Source: Loktanella sp.
GTDB taxonomy: Bacteria; Pseudomonadota; Alphaproteobacteria; Rhodobacterales; Rhodobacteraceae
Direction: 5' to 3'
Assembly (NCBI GenBank): GCA_017390475.1
Contig: JAFPBO010000047.1
Span: forward strand, 1-48,559
Length of the DNA stretch: 48,559 nt
Below the pieces are notes generated by a model, which was not told the origin of the DNA, ran no database searches, and worked only from the letters and a program-made list of their open reading frames with translations. Positions 26,953-36,046 of this stretch are shown here, one piece after another. Each line of letters starts with the position of its first letter. Within the stretch, counting starts at the first letter, position 1. The position numbers were made by a program, and so were the translations under genes.

Positions 26953-27585
26953 ATGACCCAAGCCCAGACCTATGCCGCTGCCGGTTTCGGTGCCAACGTT
27001 CCGCGGGGCAGGACCCCCGCGATTGTCGTCGTCGACTTCTCTTACGGCTTTACCGATCTGATTTATCCGACCGCCTCTGAGGCTACGACACAGATGGTGG
27101 CCACGAAAGCCATCTGCGATGCGGCACGGGCCAAGGGGTTTGCGGTGATCTTTTCCACAATCGCCTTCCACCCCGGCGAGGTGGACAAGCTGCCCTGGCT
27201 CAAAAAGGCCACCGGCATGGCCGCCCTGATCGCCGGCACAAGGCTGGTCGAGATCGACGCCGCCACCGGTATCCAACCGCAGGATGCCATCGTGACCAAG
27301 AAAGGCGCCTCGTCCTTCTTTGGCTCTACTCTGGCGTCGCTGCTGACCGGTGCGCGTGCAGATACGGTGGTGGTCTGCGGTGCGACAACATCCGGCTGTG
27401 TTCGGGCGACGGTTGTCGATGCGGTGCAGTCAGGTTTCAACGTGCTTGTCCCCGCCGATTGCTGCGCCGACCGCGCACAGGCACCGCATGATGCCAATCT
27501 TTACGACATGGCGCAGAAATACGCCGATGTCACCGACAGCGCGGATATCCTGCAATGGCTGGACAGCCTGCCTGCAAAATCCTGA
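26953..27585 (+). CDS. nicF: Maleamate amidohydrolase (isochorismatase-like)
   Basis: The 210-residue cysteine hydrolase deaminates maleamate to maleate and ammonia. The isochorismatase-type triad is present: Asp in IVVVDFSYGF (about residue 28), Lys in IVTKKGASSFFG (about 117) and the nucleophile C149 in GATTSGCVRATVVDAVQSGF. Cys150 is the nucleophile I recall for the P. putida enzyme. It is the last nic gene on this strand, preceded by a strong hairpin that may set its expression. No terminator with a T-run was recognised in 27586-27759. Confidence 0.93.
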   Translation: MTQAQTYAAAGFGANVPRGRTPAIVVVDFSYGFTDLIYPTASEATTQMVATKAICDAARAKGFAVIFSTIAFHPGEVDKLPWLKKATGMAALIAGTRLVEIDAATGIQPQDAIVTKKGASSFFGSTLASLLTGARADTVVVCGATTSGCVRATVVDAVQSGFNVLVPADCCADRAQAPHDANLYDMAQKYADVTDSADILQWLDSLPAKS

Positions 27586-27759
27586 TCCGCTTTCAGAACC
27601 GGCTGAACGCCGTTCCGGCTGCGGCGACAGCAGTGCGGCACAATTGCACTGTCCCGCAGGCGGCAAGGCGGCCGCAGTCAGCAGGGCGACAACAGAACTG
27701 ACATGCTGCAACTTGGGCAGGACACCGCTTTGCAGGATATCGCCGCTCAACCGGTCCAT

Positions 27760-28190
27760 TTAATCGTTGTAACCCGCCGTCACATAGGCACAAGGCACGA
27801 AACAGGCGTCGATTTCACGCGCCAGCGTCGCCTCCGGTGCCAGCGAAGGGTTCAGCACATCCGCCCCGACAAATCCAATGAATTGCCTCTCTGCCGGGGC
27901 TGTCAGGCGCTGACCATAGGTATGACCGGCCACCAGCCACAGTTCGATCCCATACACGCGGCGGTCGGCGGGCCAGTGGTGCCGGGCGATATCGGCCAGC
28001 ACGGCGGCACAGGACGGCAAGACGATCGTCTTGCCGCTGGCCACCGGGCAGCAGCGAATACAGTGTCTGGGTCAGTTCGATGATGTCTGCATTGATCACC
28101 ATTTCACCGGGCTGGATCGCCTTGTTGACGGCCCCGATGGTCGAACAGGCGATGATCTGGCCCCGGCACTGATGTCGCGCTTTTCGCAAG
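27760..28190 (-). pseudogene. Frameshifted nucleoside-phosphorylase-like (MTAP/PNP family) remnant
   Basis: One minus-strand frame reads IIACSTIGAVNKAIQPGEMV and continues to TLYSLLPGG. A second frame takes over near 28040-28060 and runs through VLADIARHHWP to FVGADVLNPSLAPEATLARE, ending ...AYVTAGYND and a stop at 27760-27762. Both parts resemble the purine nucleoside / methylthioadenosine phosphorylase family (a -VG-x4-I-PG- motif, then GADV-x5-PE-x-LA-E). The expected N-terminus (about 28190-28416) is not recognisable in any frame. So the gene has a frameshift and a degraded 5' end. It is the only recognisable content of 27586-28430. It converges on nicF and is divergent from the GntR operon, whose enzymes also fit nucleoside use. 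Confidence 0.55.
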
Positions 28191-28430
28191 GGACAACACG
28201 CGGATGTTCAAATACCTGTCGCGGCCCATCCGCACACATGCCGTTGATATGGCGCAGGTCGGTGCCTTGCTGATTGACGCGCTTGTTGCGCGCATCGCAC
28301 AGCCGACAGTGCCGCGCCAGACCCTGTTGCGATGACGTCATATGGCGCATGATGATACCGCCGGTTTCGGTGAATCGTAGGCGAAGACCAAGCCAAATGT
28401 CCGTTTTCTCCATCAATACGATTATCTCTT

Positions 28431-28468
28431 TTCATACCTGTATGAACCTGTATGCTAAACCTGTCTGA
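28431..28468 (+). promoter_or_regulatory. Operator-like repeats before the GntR gene
   Basis: TTCATA-CCTG-TATGAA (28431-28446) is a perfect dyad. The unit CCTGTATG recurs at 28437 and 28447, with a variant CCTGTCTG at 28460. The group ends 12 nt before the GntR start codon, the expected place for autoregulation by the encoded GntR/HutC protein. Confidence 0.65.
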
Positions 28469-28480
28469 ATAGGAATCACC

Positions 28481-29188
28481 ATGCGTCCCACCGCAGAGTC
28501 AAAATCCGAAACGATCGCCCGCGTGCTGGAGGACGAAATCCGATCTGGCGCCGTGCGTGAAGGTGACACGCTGGAAAGCGAGAATGATCTTGTCGTACGC
28601 TTTGCCGTGTCGCGCAGCACGATCCGTAAGGGGCTGCAAATCCTTGCGACCAAGGGGTTGATTACGACAAAGGTTGGGATCGGATCTTTCGTGACCTTCG
28701 GCGGCACCGTGATCGACAGCAAGTCAGGCTGGAGCGTTGCCTTGTCCGACAGCGAAGCCCGCCTGCAGACCCGTATCCTGCGCATCGCACGGGTAGCGAT
28801 GGAAATTACCTGCCCCTATCTGCCACTGGGCTGCGACGTGCTGGCTGTGGACCGCATACGATTTCATGAAGCCACCGGGCGCGGTCTGACGCTGGAACGC
28901 AGCCGGATGCCGTGGCGCGCAGATTTTGCCGATGTATTGACAGCCGGTCTGCTCGACGGATCTCTCAGTAAAACGCTGGAAGCCCGCGACATCCGCTCCC
29001 ACAGCGGCGAAGAATGGGCCCGCGTCCTGCCCGCCTTGCCCGCCGTTGAGGCAGAATTGATGGGTCGCACCCCGGGGGAGCCAATGCTGCGCCTGACCCG
29101 CCTGACCCGCACCGCTGCCGGTGCGATTGTTGAATATGTCGAAAGCGACCTCGATCCGGTCCTGTTCGGCCTGCATATGGCGTTCTGA
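28481..29188 (+). CDS. GntR-family (HutC/UTRA type) transcriptional regulator
   Basis: The 235-residue protein has an N-terminal GntR winged helix (residues about 5-72; LESENDLVVRFAVSRSTIRK is the helix-turn-helix) and a C-terminal effector domain with the UTRA-like ending RLTRTAAGAIVEYVESD. HutC-type regulators bind small catabolic effectors, often sugars, amino acids or nucleosides. It opens an operon: its TGA overlaps the start of the ADP-ribosylglycohydrolase-like gene by one base (29188). Repeated CCTGTATG motifs directly upstream are the likely operator. The effector is unknown. Confidence 0.88.
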   Translation: MRPTAESKSETIARVLEDEIRSGAVREGDTLESENDLVVRFAVSRSTIRKGLQILATKGLITTKVGIGSFVTFGGTVIDSKSGWSVALSDSEARLQTRILRIARVAMEITCPYLPLGCDVLAVDRIRFHEATGRGLTLERSRMPWRADFADVLTAGLLDGSLSKTLEARDIRSHSGEEWARVLPALPAVEAELMGRTPGEPMLRLTRLTRTAAGAIVEYVESDLDPVLFGLHMAF

Positions 29189-30201
29189 TGATGACTGGTC
29201 CCACTCTCAGCCGCGACCGCGCCGAAGCCGCGCTCTGGGGGCTGGCGCTTGGCGATGCGCTTGGCATGCCGTCACAGACGCTGGACCGTGCAACGATTGC
29301 CGCGCATTACGGGCGTATCACCACCTTTGTCGCGCCATTCGACGGGCATCCCATATCGCACGGCCTTGGCGCAGGACAGATAACCGACGATACCGAACAG
29401 ACCCTGATCCTTGCCAACCGGCTGATAGCACACCCCGGCACATTCGATTCCATCGGCTGGGCCAACGACCTGCTTACATGGGAGGCTGACATCCGCGACC
29501 GCGGTCTACGCGACCTGTTGGGCCCATCGTCCAAAGCCGCGCTTGACGCGCTGCTGACAGGTGCATCGCTAGACGAGACAGGAAAGAACGGCACCACCAA
29601 CGGTGCCGCCATGAGGATCAGTCCGATCGGCATCATGACGCCACCGGACCCGGAAAAAATCGTGGCTGATGTGATGCGTACCTGCCGCGTCACGCACAAT
29701 ACCGGCGAGGCGATTGCCGCGGCATCCGCAGTAGCCATGGTCGTGTCAGCCGGTATTGCCGGATCGGATTTTGAAGAGGCTCTGCCGCTCGCGCTGGAAG
29801 CCGCAAGGCTTGGCCAGACCTTTGGCCACCCAACACGACAGACCAATATGGCCGAACGGATCGCATTGGCGCTGGACCTCGCGGACAGGGGGCTGGACGC
29901 GCTGATCGACGGCATCGGCACATCTGTCCAAAGCCGCGAAAGCGTCGCCGCTGCTTTCGGTGTCTTGCGGCTGACGCAAGGCGACACATGGCAGGCGCTG
30001 CAAATCGCGGCCAATATCGGTGACGATACCGACACAATCGGGGCCATCGCGGGTGCCATGGGCGGTGCTTGCAGCGGCATGGCCGCGCTGCCCGCGCAGG
30101 CTGTTGCCACGGTGCGGGCTGTCAACAAGCTCGACATGGCGCCGGTCGCTGCGGCGCTGCTAGCGTTGCGCGTCGCGCAACCGCTGGACACCGCATCATG
30201 A
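29188..30201 (+). CDS. ADP-ribosylglycohydrolase-fold enzyme
   Basis: The 337-residue all-helical protein belongs to the DraG/ARH family of Mg-dependent N- or O-glycosyl hydrolases. Metal-binding motifs are visible: GLALGDALGMP (about residues 18-28), TDDTE (66-70), NGAAMRISPIG (about 138-148) and NIGDDTDTIGAIAGAMGGA near residue 275. Known members cleave ADP-ribose from proteins or hydrolyse related ribosides. The kinase and importer in the same operon point to a small imported riboside instead of protein de-ADP-ribosylation (inference). It overlaps the GntR gene by one base and the kinase gene by four, so it is tightly coupled to both. Confidence 0.9.
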   Translation: MMTGPTLSRDRAEAALWGLALGDALGMPSQTLDRATIAAHYGRITTFVAPFDGHPISHGLGAGQITDDTEQTLILANRLIAHPGTFDSIGWANDLLTWEADIRDRGLRDLLGPSSKAALDALLTGASLDETGKNGTTNGAAMRISPIGIMTPPDPEKIVADVMRTCRVTHNTGEAIAAASAVAMVVSAGIAGSDFEEALPLALEAARLGQTFGHPTRQTNMAERIALALDLADRGLDALIDGIGTSVQSRESVAAAFGVLRLTQGDTWQALQIAANIGDDTDTIGAIAGAMGGACSGMAALPAQAVATVRAVNKLDMAPVAAALLALRVAQPLDTAS

Positions 30202-31100
30202 GCGGTCTGCTGCAGATGACGGGGCCGGTGCTTGATCTGGTCTACCGCGTCGCGGCTTTTCCGGTGTCGGGACAAGAGGCGGTCGTGACCGGTTTCGATT
30301 TATACCCCGGCGGAGGCTACAACGCGATGTATGCCGCGCGGCAGGCCGGGATGGACGTGGCGCTTGGCGGCAGTCTGGGCACCGGGCCGCTGGCGGACAC
30401 GATCTTGGCGGCGATGCAGGAGACGGGGATCACCTGCGCCGGAATGCGCACCCCTGACATAGATCAAGGCTGTTGCACCGTCATTATGGAACCGGACGGC
30501 GAACGCAGTTTTCTGGCCTTCCCCGGTGCCGAAGGCCGGATCACGCTTGATACCCTCGACCGGATTGACATGTCAGCCTATAGCTGGGTGCTATTGTCGG
30601 GATACAGCCTGCATTACCCGCAAGCGCGCACGGCTTTGTCAAGCTGGGCGGCGCGCCTGCCCGACCGGGTCCGGCTGTTGTTTGACCCGTCCCCCGTGAT
30701 CGCCGAACTGCCCGACGCCATTCTGGCCCCCGTCATGGCCCGCGCTGACTGGATCAGCGCCAATGCGCAGGAAGCGGCTGTGCTGACCGGGCAGCAGGAC
30801 GCGACGGCGGCCGTCACGGCACTGGCACGCGGCCGCCACGGCGCGGTCCTGCGGCAAGGGGCGGACGGCGCGGTCGTGTCCTTTGACGGCACGACCCAAA
30901 AGATTGCGCCGCATAATGTCCAAGCCATCGACACCAACGGTGCAGGCGACACCCATATCGGCAGTTTTATCGCCCTGCTTGACCGCATCCGTGATCCGAT
31001 AAAGGCCGCGCATTATGCCAACGTGGCTGCAGCCCTGTCCGCAACACGTTCCGGCCCCGCGACCGCACCCGCAGCAGAAAAGGTGCTGCCCTATCTTTGA
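30198..31100 (+). CDS. PfkB-family carbohydrate/nucleoside kinase
   Basis: The 300-residue ribokinase-fold kinase has the N-terminal PGGGYNAMYAARQAG motif, with PGG-x-N as in ribokinases. The C-terminal signature DTNGAGDTHIGSFIALL supplies the anion hole and catalytic Asp. It would phosphorylate a sugar or nucleoside with ATP. Its ATG overlaps the stop of the hydrolase gene by 4 nt (30198-30201), so the two enzymes are made together. A simple reading is that the hydrolase frees ribose and this enzyme makes ribose-5-phosphate. A nucleoside kinase role cannot be excluded. The in-frame ATG at 30069 lies within the hydrolase gene and is rejected. Confidence 0.88.
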   Translation: MSGLLQMTGPVLDLVYRVAAFPVSGQEAVVTGFDLYPGGGYNAMYAARQAGMDVALGGSLGTGPLADTILAAMQETGITCAGMRTPDIDQGCCTVIMEPDGERSFLAFPGAEGRITLDTLDRIDMSAYSWVLLSGYSLHYPQARTALSSWAARLPDRVRLLFDPSPVIAELPDAILAPVMARADWISANAQEAAVLTGQQDATAAVTALARGRHGAVLRQGADGAVVSFDGTTQKIAPHNVQAIDTNGAGDTHIGSFIALLDRIRDPIKAAHYANVAAALSATRSGPATAPAAEKVLPYL

Positions 31101-31161
31101 CCATCCACCCGCCACAAGGGGCGCTCAGACCCCGGCATGTTCCAACAACGGAGAGTTTCCC

Positions 31162-32196
31162 ATGAAGATTACCCTGATTGCCGCCGCGACCCTGACTTTG
31201 GGCGCACTAACGGCCCAAGCCGATGAAATCCGTGTGCTGAACTGGCAAGGCTACGGCACCGACCTGAACTGGGCCACGGATGCCTTTGCACAGTCAACCG
31301 GACATACCGTCGTCCACGAATATTTCAATTCTGAACAGGAAATGCTGACCAAACTGCGCACCAATCCAGGTGCCTATGATGTTGTGATGATCAACGCGGT
31401 CTTTACACCGCAGGCGATCGAAGAAGGCCTGATCGCCCCAATCGACGTGACCACGCTTGCCAATTACAGCGGCATCCCGGCCGCCTTTGCCAATGACCCT
31501 AAGCTGGTGAATGATGGTGCGGTCTACGGCGTGCCGTGGACTTGGGGGCTGACCTCCTTTGCGATCAACACGCAGGCCTTTGACAGCGCCCCCGCCTCCA
31601 TTCAGGCACTGTGGGACCCCGTCCATGCCGGCCGTATTTCGATCCGCGATGACGCGCTGGAAGCGATGCAGATCGGCGCCCTGGCCACCGGGCAAGACAT
31701 CAACGACATCACCGACCTTGACGCGGTCACGGCCAAACTTGCCGAACTGATGCCACAGTTGCGCACGTTCTGGTCCAGTGAAAACGACTGGAACCAATAT
31801 ATGGCCGCTGGCGAGATGGACGCTGCGACCTATTGGTCCGGCTCTGCTGCCCGCTCTGCCGCAATGGGCCTACCAGTGCAGTTCGTCGTTCCCGAAGAAG
31901 GCGCGATCGGATGGCTTGACGGTCTGTCGATCCCCGCAACGTCCCGACACACAGAGGCCGCCAGCCTGTTCATCGACTGGATGATCGACCCCGCCTTCTA
32001 TGTGCAATGGGATGCCGAAGGCGCACCCGCCTCTGCCAATGCCGATGCGGCTGCCGCATTGCCGGATGATGCCTTCAACAAGGTGGTGTTGGGCGATCCC
32101 TCCATCATGGAGCGCGTGCATTTTCAGGACGCCACATCGCCCGAAACCCGCGAGCAATATCTGCAGATCTGGCAAACCCTGAAAGCCGCCCAGTAA
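31162..32196 (+). CDS. ABC transporter substrate-binding protein, PotD/PotF-type
   Basis: The 344-residue protein starts with a signal peptide (MKITLIAAATLTLGALTAQA, cleavage before DEIRVLNWQGYG). RVLNWQGY is the typical first strand of PotD-like binding proteins. FNSEQEMLTKLRTNPGAYDV and YGVPWTWGLTSFAIN also match the family. Polyamine-contacting acidic residues are not evident, and the operon enzymes suggest a different ligand, so polyamine should not be assumed. The ATG at 31162 has a CGGAGAG ribosome binding site; the upstream in-frame ATG (31015) lies within the kinase gene. Confidence 0.88.
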   Translation: MKITLIAAATLTLGALTAQADEIRVLNWQGYGTDLNWATDAFAQSTGHTVVHEYFNSEQEMLTKLRTNPGAYDVVMINAVFTPQAIEEGLIAPIDVTTLANYSGIPAAFANDPKLVNDGAVYGVPWTWGLTSFAINTQAFDSAPASIQALWDPVHAGRISIRDDALEAMQIGALATGQDINDITDLDAVTAKLAELMPQLRTFWSSENDWNQYMAAGEMDAATYWSGSAARSAAMGLPVQFVVPEEGAIGWLDGLSIPATSRHTEAASLFIDWMIDPAFYVQWDAEGAPASANADAAAALPDDAFNKVVLGDPSIMERVHFQDATSPETREQYLQIWQTLKAAQ

Positions 32197-32220
32197 GACC
32201 GCATCAGCAGGAGAGACAGC

Positions 32221-33084
32221 ATGGCCGGTACCTTGAACATGACAGACCGCCGGCGGTTGGCGATGTTGCTGACACCGGCCTATCTGTGGCTTTTGATCGC
32301 GGTGTTCCTGCCGCTTGCGGCCATGCTGTTCTTCAGCTTTCTGACCAAAATGCCACAGGATGGCCCGGACTGGGCCATCACCCTTGACAATTACTCCGCC
32401 TTTCTGACCAATCCCACCTACGGCACCCTGTTGATCAAGTCGCTGCAACTGGGGATGATCGTCTCTGTTATCTGCGTCATCATCGGCTATCCCTGCGCCT
32501 TGGTGCTGGCGAAATCCATCAAGGGCCGCGCCCGCGAGGCGCTTTTTCTGATGGTCATCCTGCCATTCTGGTCCAATTCGCTCGTCCGGATTTTTTCATG
32601 GGCAATCGTGCTGCGCGGGAACGGTGTGCTGGAACTCACGCTCAACGCGGTCTTGCCCTTCGATTTGAATCTCAACCTTATGTTCACGACACATGCCGTC
32701 GTCATCGGTCTTGTGCACAGCTATCTGCCCTACGTCATCCTGACCAGCTATCTCGCGCTGCAGGCCATCGACGATGACCTGATCGACGCAGCACGCTCAA
32801 TGGGGGCTTCTAAGCTGACGATCCTGCGGCGCCTGCTGCTGCCCCTGTCGCTGCCCGGCCTGCTGGCCGGTGTCGTGCTGGTGTTCGTCCCTGTCGTTGG
32901 CTCTTTCATGGAACCGCGCATCCTTGGCGGGCGGATGGGCACCTACTACGGCACCCTGATCGAGGATCAGTTCGTCGCGGTCTACAACTGGCCGTTGGGT
33001 GCGGCCTTGTCGTTCATCCTGCTGGCGGTCGTGCTGGTGATCCTCGCAGTTGCGAGCCCTGTTCTGAAAGGGGCCCGGACATGA
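32221..33084 (+). CDS. ABC transporter permease, PotB-type
   Basis: The 287-residue inner-membrane protein has six hydrophobic helices and the binding-protein-dependent permease signature DAARSMGASKLTILRRLLLPLSLPG near residues 187-212 (EAA-loop, contacts the ATPase). The N-terminal LLTPAYLWLLIAVFLPLAAML and SNSLVRIFSWAIVLRGNG are typical of PotB-like proteins. A GGAGAG ribosome binding site precedes the start. Its end overlaps the next permease by 4 nt (33081-33084). Confidence 0.9.
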   Translation: MAGTLNMTDRRRLAMLLTPAYLWLLIAVFLPLAAMLFFSFLTKMPQDGPDWAITLDNYSAFLTNPTYGTLLIKSLQLGMIVSVICVIIGYPCALVLAKSIKGRAREALFLMVILPFWSNSLVRIFSWAIVLRGNGVLELTLNAVLPFDLNLNLMFTTHAVVIGLVHSYLPYVILTSYLALQAIDDDLIDAARSMGASKLTILRRLLLPLSLPGLLAGVVLVFVPVVGSFMEPRILGGRMGTYYGTLIEDQFVAVYNWPLGAALSFILLAVVLVILAVASPVLKGART

Positions 33085-33866
33085 CCGGTGGTCTGCTTGC
33101 CCTTGTCGGACGCATCTGGCTGGTGGCGATCCTGATTTTCCTTTACGCGCCGATCCTTGTCATGGCGCTGATGTCGTTCAACGCCTCACCATTTTATCAG
33201 CTGCCGTTTGAATTTACGTGGCGCTGGTATCAGGACCTGTCCGGCAACGCGCAAATCGCCACGGCTGCGATCCGGTCTGTCCTGATCGCCTGGGTCACCA
33301 CACTGATCGCAACGGCACTGGGCACGGCGGCATCCATAGCCTTGTTCCGCTACGACTTTCGCGGCAAGCGGGTATTGCAGATCCTGCTGTTCCCGCCCAT
33401 CGCGATACCGTGGCTGATCACCGGAACCGCCATGCTGACGTTCTTTTTCGCCATAGGCATCGGGCGTGGCACACCAGCGGTCATTATCGGCCATGTGGCC
33501 CTTGCCCTTCCTTACGTCATCGTCACGGTCACCGCGCGCCTAGCATCCTTTGATATCACGCTGGAAGAAGCGGCACGCGCGATGGGCGCCAACACATGGA
33601 CGGTCCTGACCCGTGTCACGCTGCCGTGGATCAGCCCGGGGATCGTGGCGGGTGCGCTTTTCGCCTTTGCAGTCAGTTTCGATCAGTTCGTCGTGTCTTA
33701 TTTCCTGTCCGAACCAGGCGACACCACCTTACCCGTCCTGATCTATACAGCGATCCGCAAAGGCTTCACCCCGGAAATCAACGCCGTCTCGACCATCATC
33801 ATCACGATCTCCATGGCGATCATGTTCATCGCTGCCCGCTATTCGAAAATCGGAGGAAATAACTGA
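33081..33866 (+). CDS. ABC transporter permease, PotC-type
   Basis: The 261-residue permease has six membrane helices. FLYAPILVMALMSFNAS and the Trp-rich FTWRWYQDL open it as in PotC proteins. The EAA-loop reads LEEAARAMGANTWTVLTRVTLP (about residues 160-181), followed by FAVSFDQFVVSYFLSEPGDTTLP. It pairs with the preceding PotB-type protein; their genes overlap by 4 nt, and it overlaps the ATPase gene by one base at 33866. Confidence 0.9.
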   Translation: MTGGLLALVGRIWLVAILIFLYAPILVMALMSFNASPFYQLPFEFTWRWYQDLSGNAQIATAAIRSVLIAWVTTLIATALGTAASIALFRYDFRGKRVLQILLFPPIAIPWLITGTAMLTFFFAIGIGRGTPAVIIGHVALALPYVIVTVTARLASFDITLEEAARAMGANTWTVLTRVTLPWISPGIVAGALFAFAVSFDQFVVSYFLSEPGDTTLPVLIYTAIRKGFTPEINAVSTIIITISMAIMFIAARYSKIGGNN

Positions 33867-34879
33867 TGTCACAAGTTGAAGTAAGCCATGTGACCAAACG
33901 CTTTGGCACGATGACAGCGCTGGACGATGTCACGATCAACTTTACAGACGGCGGGTTCTTTGCCCTGCTTGGCCCGTCCGGCAGCGGCAAGACGACCCTG
34001 CTGCGCACCATTGCAGGGTTCTACTTTCCAGAAAGCGGCACGATCCGCATCGGTGATATCGCCGTGCAAAAGGTGCCTGTAGAAAAACGCGACATCGGCA
34101 TGATGTTCCAGAACTACGCCCTGTTCCCGAATATGAGCGTGGCCGACAACGTGGGGTTTGGCCTGCGCGTGCGCAAAGTATCGCGCAACGAGGAAGCCCG
34201 CCGCGTGGCTGAGGCGCTGGAACTTGTGCAACTGGGCGCATTCGCAGCGCGCCGCCCGCAGCAATTGTCCGGCGGCCAGCGGCAGCGCGTTGCACTGGCC
34301 CGCGCCATCGTCACAAAACCAAAGGTGCTGCTGCTGGACGAACCCTTGTCTGCATTGGACAAAACCCTGCGGGTGGATATGCAGATCGAACTCAAACGCA
34401 TCCAGCGTGAAATCGGCATCACGACGATCTTTGTCACCCACGACCAGGAAGAGGCGCTGACCCTCGCCGACCAGATCGGCATTCTAAAAGCAGGTAGGAT
34501 CGTGCAGGTCGGCGCCCCGCGCGACGTCTATGACCATCCGGTCGATGCCTTCACTGCGGGCTTCCTGGGTGATGCCAACTGGGTTCCCGACAGCGCAATG
34601 TCCGGCCTGACCCTGCCGCGGGAACCTGACGGTTTCCGCTTTGCGACGCGGCCGGAAATGCTGACCATCTCGCAAGACAGACCGGCACCAGGCACAAACA
34701 GCTTGCCGGGCAAGTTGAAACAAAGGATCTTCGCCGGAACCATGGCAACCTGCATCGTCGATGTGAACGGCGAAAGTTGGAAACTGACTGCACGTGACCG
34801 CGATATCCCGCAAATTGCTGCAAATGACGATGTCTGGATCAGCTGGGTGCCGCGGGACACGATGGCTGTCCCACGATAG
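33866..34879 (+). CDS. ABC transporter ATP-binding protein, PotA-type
   Basis: The 337-residue ATPase has Walker A GPSGSGKT (36-43), the Q-loop in MMFQNYALFPNMSV, the signature LSGGQRQRVALARA, Walker B VLLLDEPLSALD and the switch His in FVTHDQEEALTLADQ. A C-terminal TOBE-type domain (about 255-337) is typical of PotA/MalK-like subunits. It completes a four-component importer with the preceding three genes. The last operon gene is followed by a 123-nt gap without a clear terminator. Confidence 0.93.
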   Translation: MSQVEVSHVTKRFGTMTALDDVTINFTDGGFFALLGPSGSGKTTLLRTIAGFYFPESGTIRIGDIAVQKVPVEKRDIGMMFQNYALFPNMSVADNVGFGLRVRKVSRNEEARRVAEALELVQLGAFAARRPQQLSGGQRQRVALARAIVTKPKVLLLDEPLSALDKTLRVDMQIELKRIQREIGITTIFVTHDQEEALTLADQIGILKAGRIVQVGAPRDVYDHPVDAFTAGFLGDANWVPDSAMSGLTLPREPDGFRFATRPEMLTISQDRPAPGTNSLPGKLKQRIFAGTMATCIVDVNGESWKLTARDRDIPQIAANDDVWISWVPRDTMAVPR

Positions 34880-35002
34880 GGCGGGTCGCTGCCGGTCATA
34901 CCATGGGCAAGGATGATCTGTAGGTGACCGCAGAAACCTGATAGGGTCGGCATGACGGTACAGGCGGCCTGCCTGTCCAAACCCCTCTGGAAAGGCGTTC
35001 TC

Positions 35003-36028
35003 ATGGAAATCGGTATCGACAGTTTTGCCGCCACTATTCCGGACCCTGCGACGGGGGAAACATTATCGCCCACAGACCGGATCGCCGCACTACTGGACGA
35101 GGTGGAAACTGCGGAACGTGCGGGCCTTGATGTGTTCGGAATCGGTGAACATCACCGCAAGGAATTTCTGGATTCCGCTCCTGCGGTGCTGCTGGCCGCT
35201 GCAGCGGCGCGCACGTGCAATATCCGTTTGGCGAGTGCCGTAACGGTCCTGAGCGCCACCGATCCAGTACGCACGTTTCAGGAATTCGCTACGATTGATC
35301 TGATCTCGAAGGGTCGGGCAGAAATCGTCGTCGGGCGCGGGTCATTCGGTGAAGCTTATCCGCTGTTCGGGTTTTCGTTTGACGATTACGATGCGCTGTT
35401 TGCGGAAAAGCTGGATCTGTTGCTGCAACTGCGTGACCAGACCACGGTCACGTGGCGCGGCAGGTTCCGTCCGGCATTGAACGCGCAGGCGGTCTATCCG
35501 CGCCCGCATCAGGACAAGCTTCCGGTCTGGCTGGGTGTGGGGGGGACGCCGGGCTCTTTCGCGCGGGCGGGCACCCTTGGACTACCGCTGATGATTGCCA
35601 TCATAGGCGGGACATTCGACCGTTTTCGTCCATTGGTCGATCTGTATCGTGACGCTGGAAAGCAGGCCGGCCATGCGCCGGACGCGCTGAAGGTCGGGGT
35701 ACATGCGATGGGGTTCGTGGCGGATACTGACGCAGAGGCGCGCCAAGCGTTTTTCCCCGGCTGGGCACATATGTTCACTCAGATCGGCCGGGAACGGGGC
35801 TGGGCACCGGTCAACCGCGCGCAGTTCGATGCGATGTGCGGGCCGCAAGGCGCATTCCTGATCGGCAGCCCCGATACGGTCAAGGCCAAGGTCATGGCCG
35901 CTGATCAGACCCTTGGCGGGTTGTCACGGATCACGTTCCAGATGAGTTCGGCGATGCTGGAACCCGCCGCGATGGCGCGGTCGATCACGCTGCTTGGCAA
36001 GGCAGTGGCACCTGCGTTTCGGGGATGA
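35003..36028 (+). CDS. LLM-class flavin-dependent oxidoreductase
   Basis: The 341-residue protein is a bacterial-luciferase-like flavoprotein. MEIGIDSFAAT, FGIGEHHRKEFLDSAPAVLLAAAAART, the LASAVTVLSATDPVRTFQEFATIDLISKGRAEIVVGRGSF segment and the LPVWLGVGGTPGSFARAG strand all follow the family pattern. Such enzymes use reduced FMN or F420; the substrate cannot be assigned. The ATG at 35003 begins the conserved first strand; a frame-internal upstream ATG at 34952 has no family match. It has the same direction as the ABC operon but is separated by 123 nt, so co-transcription is possible but unproven. It converges on tctA. Confidence 0.87.
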   Translation: MEIGIDSFAATIPDPATGETLSPTDRIAALLDEVETAERAGLDVFGIGEHHRKEFLDSAPAVLLAAAAARTCNIRLASAVTVLSATDPVRTFQEFATIDLISKGRAEIVVGRGSFGEAYPLFGFSFDDYDALFAEKLDLLLQLRDQTTVTWRGRFRPALNAQAVYPRPHQDKLPVWLGVGGTPGSFARAGTLGLPLMIAIIGGTFDRFRPLVDLYRDAGKQAGHAPDALKVGVHAMGFVADTDAEARQAFFPGWAHMFTQIGRERGWAPVNRAQFDAMCGPQGAFLIGSPDTVKAKVMAADQTLGGLSRITFQMSSAMLEPAAMARSITLLGKAVAPAFRG

Positions 36029-36046
36029 CGGCAATCGGAGCATTTG

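Noticed and set aside
31162-34879. Calling the ABC system a spermidine/putrescine importer
   Set aside because: Family resemblance to PotABCD is real, but the operon carries a glycohydrolase and a sugar/nucleoside kinase and no polyamine enzymes, so the substrate is left open.
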